From contig NZ_JBFEFG010000281.1 of assembly GCF_040718835.1 (NCBI RefSeq), forward strand, positions 62,001 to 126,000: 64,000 bases of DNA. Reading direction: 5' to 3'. The DNA is from Bremerella sp. JC817 (lineage in GTDB: Bacteria; Planctomycetota; Planctomycetia; Pirellulales; Pirellulaceae). The notes beneath the pieces are model-generated. The model saw only the letters and a program-made list of their open reading frames with translations. It had not been told where the DNA came from and searched no databases. Made by a program: the position numbers and the translations under genes. Positions 22,104-30,890 of the stretch are shown one piece after another. The first letter of the stretch is position 1; each line of letters starts with the position of its first letter.

Positions 22104-24065
22104 ATGCGAAACTGGATCGGGATCTTTCTGCCGTCGTTTTGCCTCGCTTTCGTATCGATCGCCACCGCTGCACCAGCGGAACTGACTCGCCCGCTGCCAG
22201 ATCGCTTTCCTAACCTTTATGCCTGGCGAGATACCTGCAATGTTTACGTCTGGAAGCATCAAGATGAAGCCTTGCTGGTCAACATCGGCGCTGGCTCCGT
22301 CGTTGATCAGTTGCCCAAGATTGGCGTGAAGAAGGTGACCTGTCTGCTGGTAAATAATCACCATCGAGAGAACCTGCAAGGAATCGGCCGGCTCGATCTG
22401 GAAACCGTTCAGGTCGTTGCTTCGCAGATCGAGGCCGAGATCCTGGCTTCGCCGACCACGTTCCGCAAATGGCATCCGAAGCTTGGCGACAAGTATTCGG
22501 TCTATGGCGCCAGTTATGTTCGTCCACCCAACACTCCGGTGGAATTCGATCAAGTTCAAACGGCTGACTCGCAGATAACCTGGTACGACTTGACGTTCGA
22601 TTGCCTCGCGACGCCAGGCCATTCCCCAGGCGAGATGACCTACGTGATTCGCCAGCACGACCAAGCCGTCGCCTTCAGTGGTGGGCTGATGCACGATGGT
22701 GCCCGGCTTACCAACTGGTTCGATTCTGAATGGGACTACGGCTTTGCCGCCGGCATCGATGCGCTGCTCACGTCCGTCGAGCAGCTAACCAATCGCAAGA
22801 TCGACGTCATTCTTCCAGTCCAAGGGCCCCCGATCCATAACGCCACGCAGCAACTGGAAGCCTATCGTCAGCGGTTGCAGCAGTTTCGAGCGGCTTACGT
22901 ACGCGGGTACCCGGTCTTCGACAAAGATCCCGCTAAACGGGACCGTATCTCCGTTCCGACCAAGGTGCCCCATCTGAACCAGATCACGCCTCACCTCTAC
23001 AAGCTGAGTCATGATTTTCAGGGGCGTAATTTCGCGATGCTGATCTCCGATAAAGGGCACGGGCTGATCCTTGACTGTGGCCTGATTCCCGCCCAGGTCC
23101 TCGACGAAATCATCGTTGGGGCGCGGCAACACTTGGGACTGACGAAGATCGATGCTTTCTGGATCTCGCACATGCATGGCGATCACTTCCTGCTGGGGCC
23201 CATGCTGAAGGAGAAGTACGGGGCTGAGGCGTGGACGCTCGACAAGATCGTCGACCGCTGCGAGAATCCGGGCCGATACGACTACGCGGCGCTGGTGAAC
23301 ACCTACGGCGATGGTTTCGACGGAATGAAGATCGACAAAGGCTTTCGTGCCGGCGAGCGAATCGACTGGCAGGGCTACCAGATCCAGGTCGACTGGCTGC
23401 CGGGCCAAACCGAGTTTGGTTGTTGCTTGTGGCTCGACATCGATGGCAAACGCATTGCGTTCACCGGCGACAATCTCTTCGGCGATCCAACCGATGAAAA
23501 CCAAACCGCCCACGACTGCGTCGTCTGCCGCAACAGCGCCATTCTGGAAGAAGGGCACATTCTAGGGAGCCAATATTTGCTCGACCTGAAACCCGATATC
23601 GTGATGGCCGCCCACTCGTACGTGATGCCGGAGCCGGAAGGCATCTTGCGGCGATACCATGCCTGGTCGAAGCAGATGGCACAGCTCTATCGCGACATGC
23701 TACCGGAAACGAACTACGAATACCTTTTCGATCCGTACTGGGTCTCAGCCTATCCCTACCGAGTCGACCTAAGCGATGGTCAGCCAAAGAAGGTCGAGGT
23801 GACGGTTCGCAATTTCCGCGATTCCCCACAACAACATCGCATCGAACTGGTTCTTCCGCCTGGCATCACGGCCAGGCCTGTGGTGCTCGAAGGAACCGTT
23901 CCGCCTCGAAGCCGGCAAAAGTTTTCGATCGAGTTGCAAGCCAGCGACGAGCTTTCCCGGCCAGGCATTCAGATTATTCCGTTCGACATCGAACTCGACG
24001 GAAAGCATTACGGCCAATGGTTCGATATCATCGCTCGAACCGAAAAGAGTTCGCCCGCACAATGA
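22104..24065 (+). CDS. Secreted protein with tandem metallo-beta-lactamase folds
   Basis: The protein has 653 residues with a signal peptide (1-22, ending ATAA). Two MBL-fold domains follow. In the first (about 40-260) the metal motif is degenerate: NHHREN at 85-90 stands where HxHxDH is expected, although TPGHSPG is kept. The second (about 290-530) has an intact HMHGDH at 356-361 and a later GHIL and AAHSYV. The last 100 residues form a beta-sandwich-like tail (VEVTVRNFRDSP onward) resembling CARDB or NEW3 domains. The second domain is presumably a zinc hydrolase; the first may be structural. The substrate is unknown. The gene converges with the CotH gene, with a 10-bp inverted repeat between the two stop codons. 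Confidence 0.86.
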   Translation: MRNWIGIFLPSFCLAFVSIATAAPAELTRPLPDRFPNLYAWRDTCNVYVWKHQDEALLVNIGAGSVVDQLPKIGVKKVTCLLVNNHHRENLQGIGRLDLETVQVVASQIEAEILASPTTFRKWHPKLGDKYSVYGASYVRPPNTPVEFDQVQTADSQITWYDLTFDCLATPGHSPGEMTYVIRQHDQAVAFSGGLMHDGARLTNWFDSEWDYGFAAGIDALLTSVEQLTNRKIDVILPVQGPPIHNATQQLEAYRQRLQQFRAAYVRGYPVFDKDPAKRDRISVPTKVPHLNQITPHLYKLSHDFQGRNFAMLISDKGHGLILDCGLIPAQVLDEIIVGARQHLGLTKIDAFWISHMHGDHFLLGPMLKEKYGAEAWTLDKIVDRCENPGRYDYAALVNTYGDGFDGMKIDKGFRAGERIDWQGYQIQVDWLPGQTEFGCCLWLDIDGKRIAFTGDNLFGDPTDENQTAHDCVVCRNSAILEEGHILGSQYLLDLKPDIVMAAHSYVMPEPEGILRRYHAWSKQMAQLYRDMLPETNYEYLFDPYWVSAYPYRVDLSDGQPKKVEVTVRNFRDSPQQHRIELVLPPGITARPVVLEGTVPPRSRQKFSIELQASDELSRPGIQIIPFDIELDGKHYGQWFDIIARTEKSSPAQ

Positions 24066-24078
24066 TCGGGCGGGAAGG

Positions 24079-24118
24079 GAACAGTGGCGCGAGGCGGATT
24101 CGCGTCGAGCCACTGTTC
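24079..24118. terminator. Hairpin between convergent genes
   Basis: GAACAGTGGC (24079-24088) pairs perfectly with GCCACTGTTC (24109-24118), and an inner GCG/CGC pair flanks GATT. It sits between stop codons at 24065 (+) and 24131 (-), so it could act for both genes. There is no T-run on either side. Confidence 0.55.
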
Positions 24119-24130
24119 GATCTCCAAGAC

Positions 24131-26029
24131 CTAGGGTCGGGCTGAACCGGGGTCTTTGTAATCCAGCAGGAACTGACGTCGTTCCTGGAAGAACTTCTTC
24201 AGCGACGATCCCTGGCTTTCGCGACCTGATCCGTCGACCGTGGTCACTTGTTGGAAGCCTTCGAGCGAACCAAGTTTCCGCGTGTCGGAGGCGACATCCG
24301 CTTCAATCAACTTGGCGTGCTGCTTGATCACTGGCTCGATCTCGCCGGGGGCCATCGACTTTTCGGCGATCTCGCGGACGTACTCTAAATACTTCTTTCG
24401 CAGGCTTGGCACCGCCAGAAGCTTGCTGCGAAGAGGCATCCGTGGATTATCGATCGACACGAGCGGATCGAGTTCGACACCACCATGACCGGGGCCGCCA
24501 GGGCCGCCCATGCCACCTCGCCCGCCAGGACCACCTGGGCCTCCGCGGCGGAAACCACGTTCGTTCGGCTCGCCACCCGGAGGGCCGAACCCTTGCGGTG
24601 GATTATTGCCCGGCTGGGCCTCACCACGATTACCTTCGCGATTGGGTGGCCCCTGGAACCCGCCTGGTCCCATGCCTGGAGGTGGACCTTCGGCACCACC
24701 CCGTCCCATTCCCATCGGAGGTCCTTCACCACCACGGAACATGCCGCGCGGTGGACCGCCCGGCCCACCGGGACCACCGGGACCACCGGGACCACCGGGA
24801 CCACCGGGACCACGACCGCCGCCGCGACCATCTGCGAACGCTTCGTTCATATCGTGAGGGATCAGGTGAAAGCGTTTGTCGCTATCGAGGAACAGGTAGT
24901 AGTCGCTCGCTCGCGTCCAATAGCCGTCGCTGTTGACCAAGGCCACGTCCAACGCAAGGAACTTCAACGTTTCGTCGATGTCGAGCAGCGGCTCCAGTTC
25001 GCGTTCCAGCTTTTCAGGTGGGGTTTCTTCCAGCGTGCGGCAAAGTCGAATGAGAGCCGCCCATGCCTTCTTGCCATCGTTCGACTTCATGTCGTAGCGG
25101 CGTTCGTACTCTTCAGTCGATTCGCCCATGTAACGCAGACCACCGTCACCATTGGGACTTCCGCTGACCTTCCAACGGGTCCCCTTCGAAGGATCGAAGT
25201 GTTCGGAAATGAAGGTCTTATCGAACTGCTGAACGTTCGCATAAACGCCCCAGCTTTCGCCATTGATGACCACGCGAACGTGATTCGCTTTCGGAACCGG
25301 GATGTATTGACTGGCGATGTGCGAATAAAGCACCGTGCTGAGCAGCGATTCATCGCCGGCACAGTTGAGCAGGTTCAGCGTTTTGTATCCAAGGAGTTCC
25401 TGATCTTCATCAGCCAGGTCAAGCTTGACGTTGAACGATCGCTTGTAGCCGGTCGGCACCATGCCGTACGAGGACATCCCTCGAAATCGCATTCCGACGT
25501 TCGGATAGACTTTGCCATCGACCGTCAGCTTCGCAGGCACCTCGACATCGGTTCCGTGGAAGTCTTCCAATTCCTTTTCCCAATCTTCGTTCTCAAACTC
25601 GAAGAAGAGGGTGCGTAAGGCAGTTGGATCGTATAGCCCCGCATCGGAATAAGTTTTGACGTCTGCCGGAGCAAGCTTCGGGCCTGGGCTCGGGGCGGGT
25701 CGATTCCCACCTCCACGACGGCCGCCACCACCTTCCGATTTGACCTCTTCACGGGCTTTCGCGCGTTCGGCTCGATCGAGCCAACCGTTCTCGTCCAGGT
25801 CGAACTCTTTGACCAGCTTGCGATCTTCACGACCACCCCCAAAACCAAATCCCCCGCCAAAACCGCCGGGACCTCGGAATCCCCCTTGGCGACCACCGGG
25901 TCCGCCAGGGCCACCCTGATCGCCGGGGCCACCAGGGCCTCCAACACCAGGAGGTCCTTGGGCAACGGAAGTTGTTGTGAAGAGGGATACCAACAGGAGT
26001 AATCCCAGCGAAATGATCGAACGTTTCAT
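24131..26029 (-). CDS. CotH kinase-family secreted protein with collagen-like GGP-rich insert
   Basis: The start chosen is the ATG at 26029, since it begins the signal peptide MKRSIISLGLLLLV and has purines upstream; the frame is open 12 codons further. The 632-residue protein has a Gly/Pro-rich segment after the signal peptide, then an EF-hand-like loop (DLDENGWLDRAE). A CotH domain follows (VGMRFRGMSSYG, later HDMNEAF), interrupted by a second Gly/Pro-rich stretch encoded by a 9-base tandem repeat. Bacillus CotH is an atypical secreted or spore-coat protein kinase; planctomycete relatives are uncharacterised. It lies 56 bases behind the DUF4956 gene in the same direction. Such pairs often accompany a VTC-type polyphosphate polymerase gene, which is not present here. 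Confidence 0.87.
   Translation of the reverse strand: MKRSIISLGLLLLVSLFTTTSVAQGPPGVGGPGGPGDQGGPGGPGGRQGGFRGPGGFGGGFGFGGGREDRKLVKEFDLDENGWLDRAERAKAREEVKSEGGGGRRGGGNRPAPSPGPKLAPADVKTYSDAGLYDPTALRTLFFEFENEDWEKELEDFHGTDVEVPAKLTVDGKVYPNVGMRFRGMSSYGMVPTGYKRSFNVKLDLADEDQELLGYKTLNLLNCAGDESLLSTVLYSHIASQYIPVPKANHVRVVINGESWGVYANVQQFDKTFISEHFDPSKGTRWKVSGSPNGDGGLRYMGESTEEYERRYDMKSNDGKKAWAALIRLCRTLEETPPEKLERELEPLLDIDETLKFLALDVALVNSDGYWTRASDYYLFLDSDKRFHLIPHDMNEAFADGRGGGRGPGGPGGPGGPGGPGGPGGPPRGMFRGGEGPPMGMGRGGAEGPPPGMGPGGFQGPPNREGNRGEAQPGNNPPQGFGPPGGEPNERGFRRGGPGGPGGRGGMGGPGGPGHGGVELDPLVSIDNPRMPLRSKLLAVPSLRKKYLEYVREIAEKSMAPGEIEPVIKQHAKLIEADVASDTRKLGSLEGFQQVTTVDGSGRESQGSSLKKFFQERRQFLLDYKDPGSARP
24765..24813 (-). 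repeat. 9-base tandem repeat inside the CotH gene
   Basis: The plus-strand unit CCACCGGGA is repeated five times without error (24765-24809) plus a partial sixth copy. It encodes repeated Gly-Gly-Pro. Perfect copies of a multiple of three bases can change number without a frameshift, so length variation between strains is plausible. Confidence 0.9.
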
Positions 26030-26085
26030 AAGGTAAACTCTCGAGTCTTGATGCCGAAGGTGCAACTTCGTAGCGGCCTTGGCCG

Positions 26086-26784
26086 TTAAGCTTGATTCTC
26101 TGGATTCGGGCCGGATGGCTTCACCCAGATAGTGAGCGTGGCTTTGTTTTGGGGTAGATCGATCGTTTTGATTTCGACTTGAACGACATCCAGGCCCGTT
26201 CTCTGTCGTAAGTCATTCAACAGCATTTCTCGATGGTCATCTCCCAACCACTCGAGGCGGTCGTATTCGATGCTGTACTTGGGAAGCTTGTCCTTCTTAT
26301 TTGCCTTGCCGTTGCCGTTGGTGGGTTCCTTTTCGCTGCCTGTGGTGGGCTTCACCTTTTCCGGATCCGCTCCTACCAAGGTCTCCTTCAGCAGCATCGA
26401 AGCAAAAATCACCGAGTTCACCACGGCGACTTCGGTGTAGCTGGTCTTCTTATTCGCCAAAGAGTTGATGACTGCGATCCCAATCACGATGAACAAGTAC
26501 GTCATCTCTTTGGGCCGAATCGAATCGGTTCGATACCGCAACACGCCGAACACCGCGAACAGCCCCAGCGCGAGGCCGAGGTCAAGCTCGAGCTTCTTCA
26601 TCGTGAAGCAGATGAAGAACACCACGATGTTCAACATCACCGCCGTGAAAGCGAACTCTCGCTGCCGCTGACTGGGATAGATCCCAAACACAACAATCAG
26701 CGAAAGAAAAAACAGGTTGATCAGGAACCGGACCAGCAACTTGAACAGGTCGGCATCGAAGAGAGGGACTTCCAGGAATTCCAT
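26086..26784 (-). CDS. DUF4956 membrane protein
   Basis: The ATG at 26784 (MEFLEVPLFDADLFK) is preferred over an in-frame start 36 codons upstream, because family members begin directly before the first membrane helix. The protein has 232 residues. Four membrane segments are visible in the first 130 residues (LINLFFLSLIVVF, AVMLNIVVFFICF, LALGLFAVFGVL, FIVIGIAVINSL), with the conserved RYRTDSIRPKEMTYLF between the last two. A cytoplasmic C-terminal domain follows a Lys/Asn-rich linker (GNGKANKKDK). DUF4956 proteins are found beside CotH and polyphosphate-polymerase (VTC) genes; their role is not established. Here the CotH gene follows in the same direction. Confidence 0.88.
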   Translation of the reverse strand: MEFLEVPLFDADLFKLLVRFLINLFFLSLIVVFGIYPSQRQREFAFTAVMLNIVVFFICFTMKKLELDLGLALGLFAVFGVLRYRTDSIRPKEMTYLFIVIGIAVINSLANKKTSYTEVAVVNSVIFASMLLKETLVGADPEKVKPTTGSEKEPTNGNGKANKKDKLPKYSIEYDRLEWLGDDHREMLLNDLRQRTGLDVVQVEIKTIDLPQNKATLTIWVKPSGPNPENQA

Positions 26785-27219
26785 AAGCGCACGTAAAGGT
26801 CTGTTTCGGATCGAGTGATTCGACCGACGGAAATCGGCTGAAGACAGGCGGTCATCGTTCCACGTGGCGAGAAGATGTGCCAGAAAGGCCAAGGGCTGGT
26901 GGATAACGAACCGCGATAGAATGTTAAACCTGCGTTAAGATCGCAAGTTCCGGCCAGCAGGAAAGAAAAGTCCGGTTTTTACCGTTGATTGGGCCAAACG
27001 TTCCCTTGAAGGAGCAAATAACCCCCGCGCATTCCGTTGCATGGTCCCCTGCCTGAAAAGGGTTCGTCACGATGGCCATCGGCGAAGGGGAACCTCGCAG
27101 TCGGCCGAACGCGGACGGCAGTGGCTCCACCTTGGAGCTAGCACTCGACAAGCCATCCAACCCCAGTCCACTCTTGGAACGCGCACCCGGGGTCGAGTTT
27201 CTTTACGGAACCGCGCAAC
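26785..27219. other. Intergenic stretch without a supported gene
   Basis: The region upstream of DUF4956 presumably holds its promoter. Short frames on both strands (about 60-78 codons) lack recognisable sequence, and the plus-strand ones run through the tRNA terminator. I found no gene I can support. Confidence 0.5.
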
Positions 27220-27253
27220 AAAAAAACCGGACTGGCAATTACCAGACCGGTTT
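27220..27253 (-). terminator. Rho-independent terminator behind tRNA-Met
   Basis: Read on the minus strand, ACCGGTCTGG pairs with CCAGTCCGGT (one mismatch) around a six-base loop, followed by seven T residues (complement of 27220-27226). It lies 34 bases beyond the 3' end of the tRNA gene. Confidence 0.85.
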
Positions 27254-27286
27254 GATGTAAGTTGAGGCTGTCAAACAGCTTAAAAG

Positions 27287-27360
27287 TAGCGGCAGAGGGA
27301 CTCGAACCCCCGACACGCGGATTATGATTCCGCTGCTCTAACCAGCTGAGCTATGCCGCC
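27287..27360 (-). tRNA. tRNA-Met (anticodon CAT), elongator type
   Basis: The minus strand folds into a full cloverleaf of 74 bases. The acceptor stem is GGCGGCA with TGCCGCT (a G-T pair at 1-72) and discriminator A. The D-arm is GCTCAGCTGGTTAGAGC, the anticodon stem GCGGA/TCCGC has loop ATCATAA (anticodon CAT), and the T-arm contains GGTTCGAGTCC. The anticodon stem lacks the three G-C pairs of initiator tRNA, so this is elongator Met. Ile2, with CAT modified to lysidine, remains possible because the anticodon is the same. CCA is not encoded. Confidence 0.95.
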
Positions 27361-27373
27361 TTAGGAACTCTAG

Positions 27374-27402
27374 AAGTTAATTTTTCCGGTCTAGTTCGTC
27401 AA
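27374..27402 (-). promoter_or_regulatory. Sigma-70-type promoter of the tRNA gene
   Basis: On the minus strand TTGACG (27402-27397) and TAACTT (27379-27374) are 17 bases apart. The predicted start of transcription is about 7 bases ahead of the mature tRNA 5' end. Confidence 0.65.
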
Positions 27403-27615
27403 CGGGGTGCCGTCCTCTTGCTAAACAAAGTTGTCTGCGGGGCGGCTCACCATTGGAAAATGCGGAATAGATCGACCGTTTGCTCCAGTCGCGCGGCTGT
27501 TTTGCGGAATTGATGCCTGGGCGTCATGCAGTTGGTTTCCTATTGTCGCGGCTGTCCGTAATAATGGAATGTTTCCCGCCGCGCTAATCCCTTTGCCTAC
27601 TTCTCTTAGCACTCC

Positions 27616-30144
27616 ATGGCATCTCGCAAGCAAAAACGCAAGCAGTCCCCTGCCCCTTCCCAAACGATGCCGCGCTGGATGTTGGCAGCCGGGGGTAGTC
27701 TTCTTCTGATCCTGGTTCTGGGATCGCTCGTCACCGCCGATTGGTACTACGCGATGCCCGCCGACACGAAGGTCACTTATGTGGGGGCGAATACCTGCAT
27801 CAAGTGTCACGAGAAAGAACACGCCGAGTGGGCCGGGTCCGACCACGATCTGGCGATGGACCTGGCAACCGACGAAACGGTGCTGGCCGACTTCAACAAC
27901 GCGGAACTTCCGCATCACGACCTGACATCCAAGATGTTCCGTCGCGATGGCAAGTTCATGATCAACACCGAAGGCCCTGACGGCCAGATGCACGACTACG
28001 AAATCAAGTATGTCTTCGGCGTGCATCCGCTGCAGCAATACATGGTCGAAATGGAGCCGCCGACGCCTGGTTCGCCTCCCGGTTCGATTGGTCGCGTGCA
28101 AGTCTTGCGCGAATCTTGGGACACGGTTCTAAAAAAGTGGTTCTATCTTTCGCCTCCGGATGTGAAAGAGAAGCTCGCCGTCGACGATCCGTTGCACTGG
28201 ACCGGTCGCACACAGAACTGGAACCACTACTGTGCCGACTGCCACTCGACCAATCTGCAGAAGAACTTTGATCTGGCCACAAACAGTTATCACACGACCT
28301 TCACCGATATCGATGTCAACTGCGAGACCTGCCACGGTCCTGGCAGCGCGCACGTGGAACTGGCCAACGCGACCAGCTTGTTCTGGGATCGTAACCTTGG
28401 CTATGGTCTCCGCAAGCTGAAGGGGGATTCGACCGAAGCGCAACTTACCCAGGTCGAAACCTGTGGAACGTGTCACTCGCGCCGCCAAGTGATCTGCCCG
28501 AGCTATCAACTGGGCGATAACTACTACGATCAGTACAACAACGAACTGATCGCCCCGCAGACCTATTACTGCGACGGTCAGATCATGGAAGAAGACTATG
28601 TATACGGCTCGTTCCTGCAGAGCAAGATGTTCCACAAAGGGATCCGCTGCACCGACTGCCACGATCCACACACAACCAAGCTGAAGTTCGAAGGCAACTT
28701 GCTGTGCACTTCGTGCCATCAGCATCCCGCCGGTAAGTACGATACGCCAGCCCATCATTTCCATAAGACCGGCTCGACAGGGACCTCGTGCGTCGAGTGT
28801 CACATGCCAGAGACGACTTATATGGAAGTCGACCCACGACGCGATCACAGCATTCGTATCCCGCGTCCCGATCTGTCGGTTGAACTGGGAACCCCGAACG
28901 CGTGCACCAAGTGCCACCTCGACAAAGCCGATCTACCGCGCGAAGAGCATCCCGATGTTACCCGTTACGATCAGTGGCTGGCCCTTGCTCGGGCCGGTGA
29001 CGAAGACGTGAAGGCCGGCTTGGCAGGCGTGGATCGATGGGCATTGGATGCTGTGAACCAGTGGTATGGCGACACGTCGAAGATCCCGAAAGAAGAACAT
29101 TACGCTCATAAGCTGTCCCGAGCCTGGAGCAACGAACCGACCGCTGGCGAAGGCCTGGTCGAGATGGTTCGTGATACAAAGCTGCCAGGGATCGTTCGCG
29201 CCAGTGGCATGATGTACCTGGCGAATTATCTGAATGAAGACTCGGTTCAAGCCGCCCTTCGCTTTATGTCGGATGAAGATCCTCAGGTTCGTATCGCAGC
29301 GATCGAAACGCTGCGGGACGTTCCGCCTCTTTCGCCGAACCTGCAAGCCAAAGTGCTCGATGCCTTGCTAATCCGGCTTAACGACGAGGATCGTTCAGTC
29401 CGTACCGCCGCGGCCTGGTCGCTGGCGAATGAGGATTCGCGGGCACTCGAACTTCGCGGCGAGAGCGAAGCATTCGTGAAAGCACTGTCCGAGGCAATGG
29501 ACGCGATTCAGCGCGACAACGATCAACCCGCTTCGCATCTTTCGATGGGTGTGCTGTACGAGCGGATGGGCAAGATCCCGGAAGCGGAGAAGGCATATCG
29601 CACCGCCATTCGCCTCGATCCTGGCTTCACCGGGCCGCGTTCGAATCTTGTGACGTTGCTTCAGCAGCGCCAAGATTCTGAAGAACAGCAAATGCGGCAA
29701 CTGGTGATCCAGGGCCAGCGACCCGCCGCCGAAGCGATGGCGGAAGACCTCGGCAAACGGGCCGTGGAAATCGCCCGGCTTCGCATCGAGGAATTGAGGA
29801 ACATCGAACGGGACGTCAGCCAACAACCGAACTTCGCCCCGCTGCAGTACCAGTATGGCTCGGCGCTGTATATGGCGGCGAAGCATACCTCTCCGGAAAC
29901 AGCGGAGCCGTTCTTCAACGAAGCGTTCGATGCGTACAAGAAGGCCAAAGAGCTCGACCCGAACAATGCTCAGTACGCACTGATGTATGTATTAATCTCG
30001 CAGTACCTCGAACGCTGGGACGAAGCCGATCAGGCGATCGCCAACCTGATGGAGCTGGTTCCCAACAACCCAGAGTTCATGCAGTTGAAACGCGAAATCG
30101 ATGCCCGCGTTTCGCCACGCCAACAACAACAGCGGCAACGCTAA
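27616..30144 (+). CDS. Octahaem cytochrome c fused to HEAT and TPR repeats
   Basis: The protein has 842 residues. A basic N-terminus and one membrane helix (about 24-43) anchor it, with the rest outside the cytoplasm. Eight CXXCH haem sites lie between residues 61 and 434 (CIKCH, CADCH, CETCH, CGTCH, CTDCH, CTSCH, CVECH, CTKCH), in the arrangement of cytochrome c554/NrfA-like multihaem proteins. HEAT-like repeats follow at about 540-610 (DEDPQVRIAAIETL, NDEDRSVRTAAAWSL), and TPR units at about 630-670 and 735-830. The haem part could carry electrons, or reduce a small substrate as in octahaem reductases. The repeat part likely binds partners. Similar fusions are common in planctomycetes and mostly unstudied. 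No cytochrome maturation gene is nearby. Confidence 0.92.
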   Translation: MASRKQKRKQSPAPSQTMPRWMLAAGGSLLLILVLGSLVTADWYYAMPADTKVTYVGANTCIKCHEKEHAEWAGSDHDLAMDLATDETVLADFNNAELPHHDLTSKMFRRDGKFMINTEGPDGQMHDYEIKYVFGVHPLQQYMVEMEPPTPGSPPGSIGRVQVLRESWDTVLKKWFYLSPPDVKEKLAVDDPLHWTGRTQNWNHYCADCHSTNLQKNFDLATNSYHTTFTDIDVNCETCHGPGSAHVELANATSLFWDRNLGYGLRKLKGDSTEAQLTQVETCGTCHSRRQVICPSYQLGDNYYDQYNNELIAPQTYYCDGQIMEEDYVYGSFLQSKMFHKGIRCTDCHDPHTTKLKFEGNLLCTSCHQHPAGKYDTPAHHFHKTGSTGTSCVECHMPETTYMEVDPRRDHSIRIPRPDLSVELGTPNACTKCHLDKADLPREEHPDVTRYDQWLALARAGDEDVKAGLAGVDRWALDAVNQWYGDTSKIPKEEHYAHKLSRAWSNEPTAGEGLVEMVRDTKLPGIVRASGMMYLANYLNEDSVQAALRFMSDEDPQVRIAAIETLRDVPPLSPNLQAKVLDALLIRLNDEDRSVRTAAAWSLANEDSRALELRGESEAFVKALSEAMDAIQRDNDQPASHLSMGVLYERMGKIPEAEKAYRTAIRLDPGFTGPRSNLVTLLQQRQDSEEQQMRQLVIQGQRPAAEAMAEDLGKRAVEIARLRIEELRNIERDVSQQPNFAPLQYQYGSALYMAAKHTSPETAEPFFNEAFDAYKKAKELDPNNAQYALMYVLISQYLERWDEADQAIANLMELVPNNPEFMQLKREIDARVSPRQQQQRQR

Positions 30145-30160
30145 GCAGGCTGCCGCTGTT
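30128..30160. terminator. Hairpin straddling the cytochrome stop codon
   Basis: AACAGCGGCA (30128-30137) pairs perfectly with TGCCGCTGTT (30151-30160). The TAA stop codon of the cytochrome gene (30142-30144) is in the 13-base loop. It lies between convergent genes and could serve both. No T-run is present. Confidence 0.5.
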
Positions 30161-30184
30161 CTGAAGGCGACTTCTCCGAGAGGA

Positions 30185-30685
30185 CTAACCTCCGCCAGCC
30201 AGTCGCTGCTGAATGATCGCCGCATGATGACGGACGTGGCCGACCGAGCAGCGCCCCAGGTTGCGGACGGTCCACTGATATCCGGCCGCGGTCCCTTCCA
30301 GGTCGAGCGCACCTTCTGGAAGGGTGCGGAACAGTTCCATCGTCGACTGGCGAATCAGGTAGAGCTCTTGCAGAAGTTGATGATACGGGCGGTCATTGAA
30401 GTTAGAGTTCGCCATGAACAAATCCTGATCGAACCCTGGTAGCTGCGTCGTGTCTCCCCGAGCGAAGCGGAGTGCTCGATACGAAAAGACCCGCTCGGTA
30501 TCGCTCAGATGGCCAATCACCTCTTTGATGGTCCACGCGTACGGCGGGTGTACGATGCTGGCCTCTTCTTCCGAGACAAGCTTCAGTCGCGGAAATTCTT
30601 CTTCGAATTGCCGGGCCAGCGTTTCGACGCAATCAGCTTCGGGGGCAAGGTCGAGATATCGCTGGAAAGGTGGAAGATCGGTCAT
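30185..30685 (-). CDS. DinB-family protein
   Basis: The start at 30685 (MTDLPPFQRYL) has an AGGAAAAG ribosome binding site immediately upstream, so it is preferred to a frame 14 codons longer. The 166-residue four-helix protein has the DinB metal triad: a first His in VIGHLSDTERVF, and two more in VGHVRHHAA near the C-terminus. DinB-fold proteins bind a divalent metal, and many are thiol-S-transferases acting with bacillithiol or related thiols; a specific reaction cannot be assigned. It converges with the cytochrome gene. A second DinB gene lies at 34981. Confidence 0.88.
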   Translation of the reverse strand: MTDLPPFQRYLDLAPEADCVETLARQFEEEFPRLKLVSEEEASIVHPPYAWTIKEVIGHLSDTERVFSYRALRFARGDTTQLPGFDQDLFMANSNFNDRPYHQLLQELYLIRQSTMELFRTLPEGALDLEGTAAGYQWTVRNLGRCSVGHVRHHAAIIQQRLAGGG

Positions 30686-30890
30686 CTTTTCCTCATACCT
30701 GGTAAGTGCTGGCTCATTACGAATCACATCGATAAGAGCATGTTGGCGGGCTGAATGTTCGTGAAACTTCCTTGATTCTCGTGCTATCTCCCGATTCCTC
30801 CAAATGGGTCATTATGTTAAATTGTCCTGCTTTAACGCAAAACGTGCGTCCACCAACTTACACTCCCTCATTCTGACGAGTCGGCTCCCT

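Noticed and set aside
24765..24813. Possible CRISPR-like repeat
   Set aside because: The units are contiguous 9-mers with no spacers, in frame in a coding sequence.
24510..25618. Long plus-strand frames over the Gly/Pro-rich CotH region
   Set aside because: Products of the low-complexity repeat read in another frame; the minus strand has the signal peptide and CotH domain.
27041..27265. Two short plus-strand frames upstream of the tRNA
   Set aside because: Both run through the tRNA terminator stem and have no recognisable sequence.
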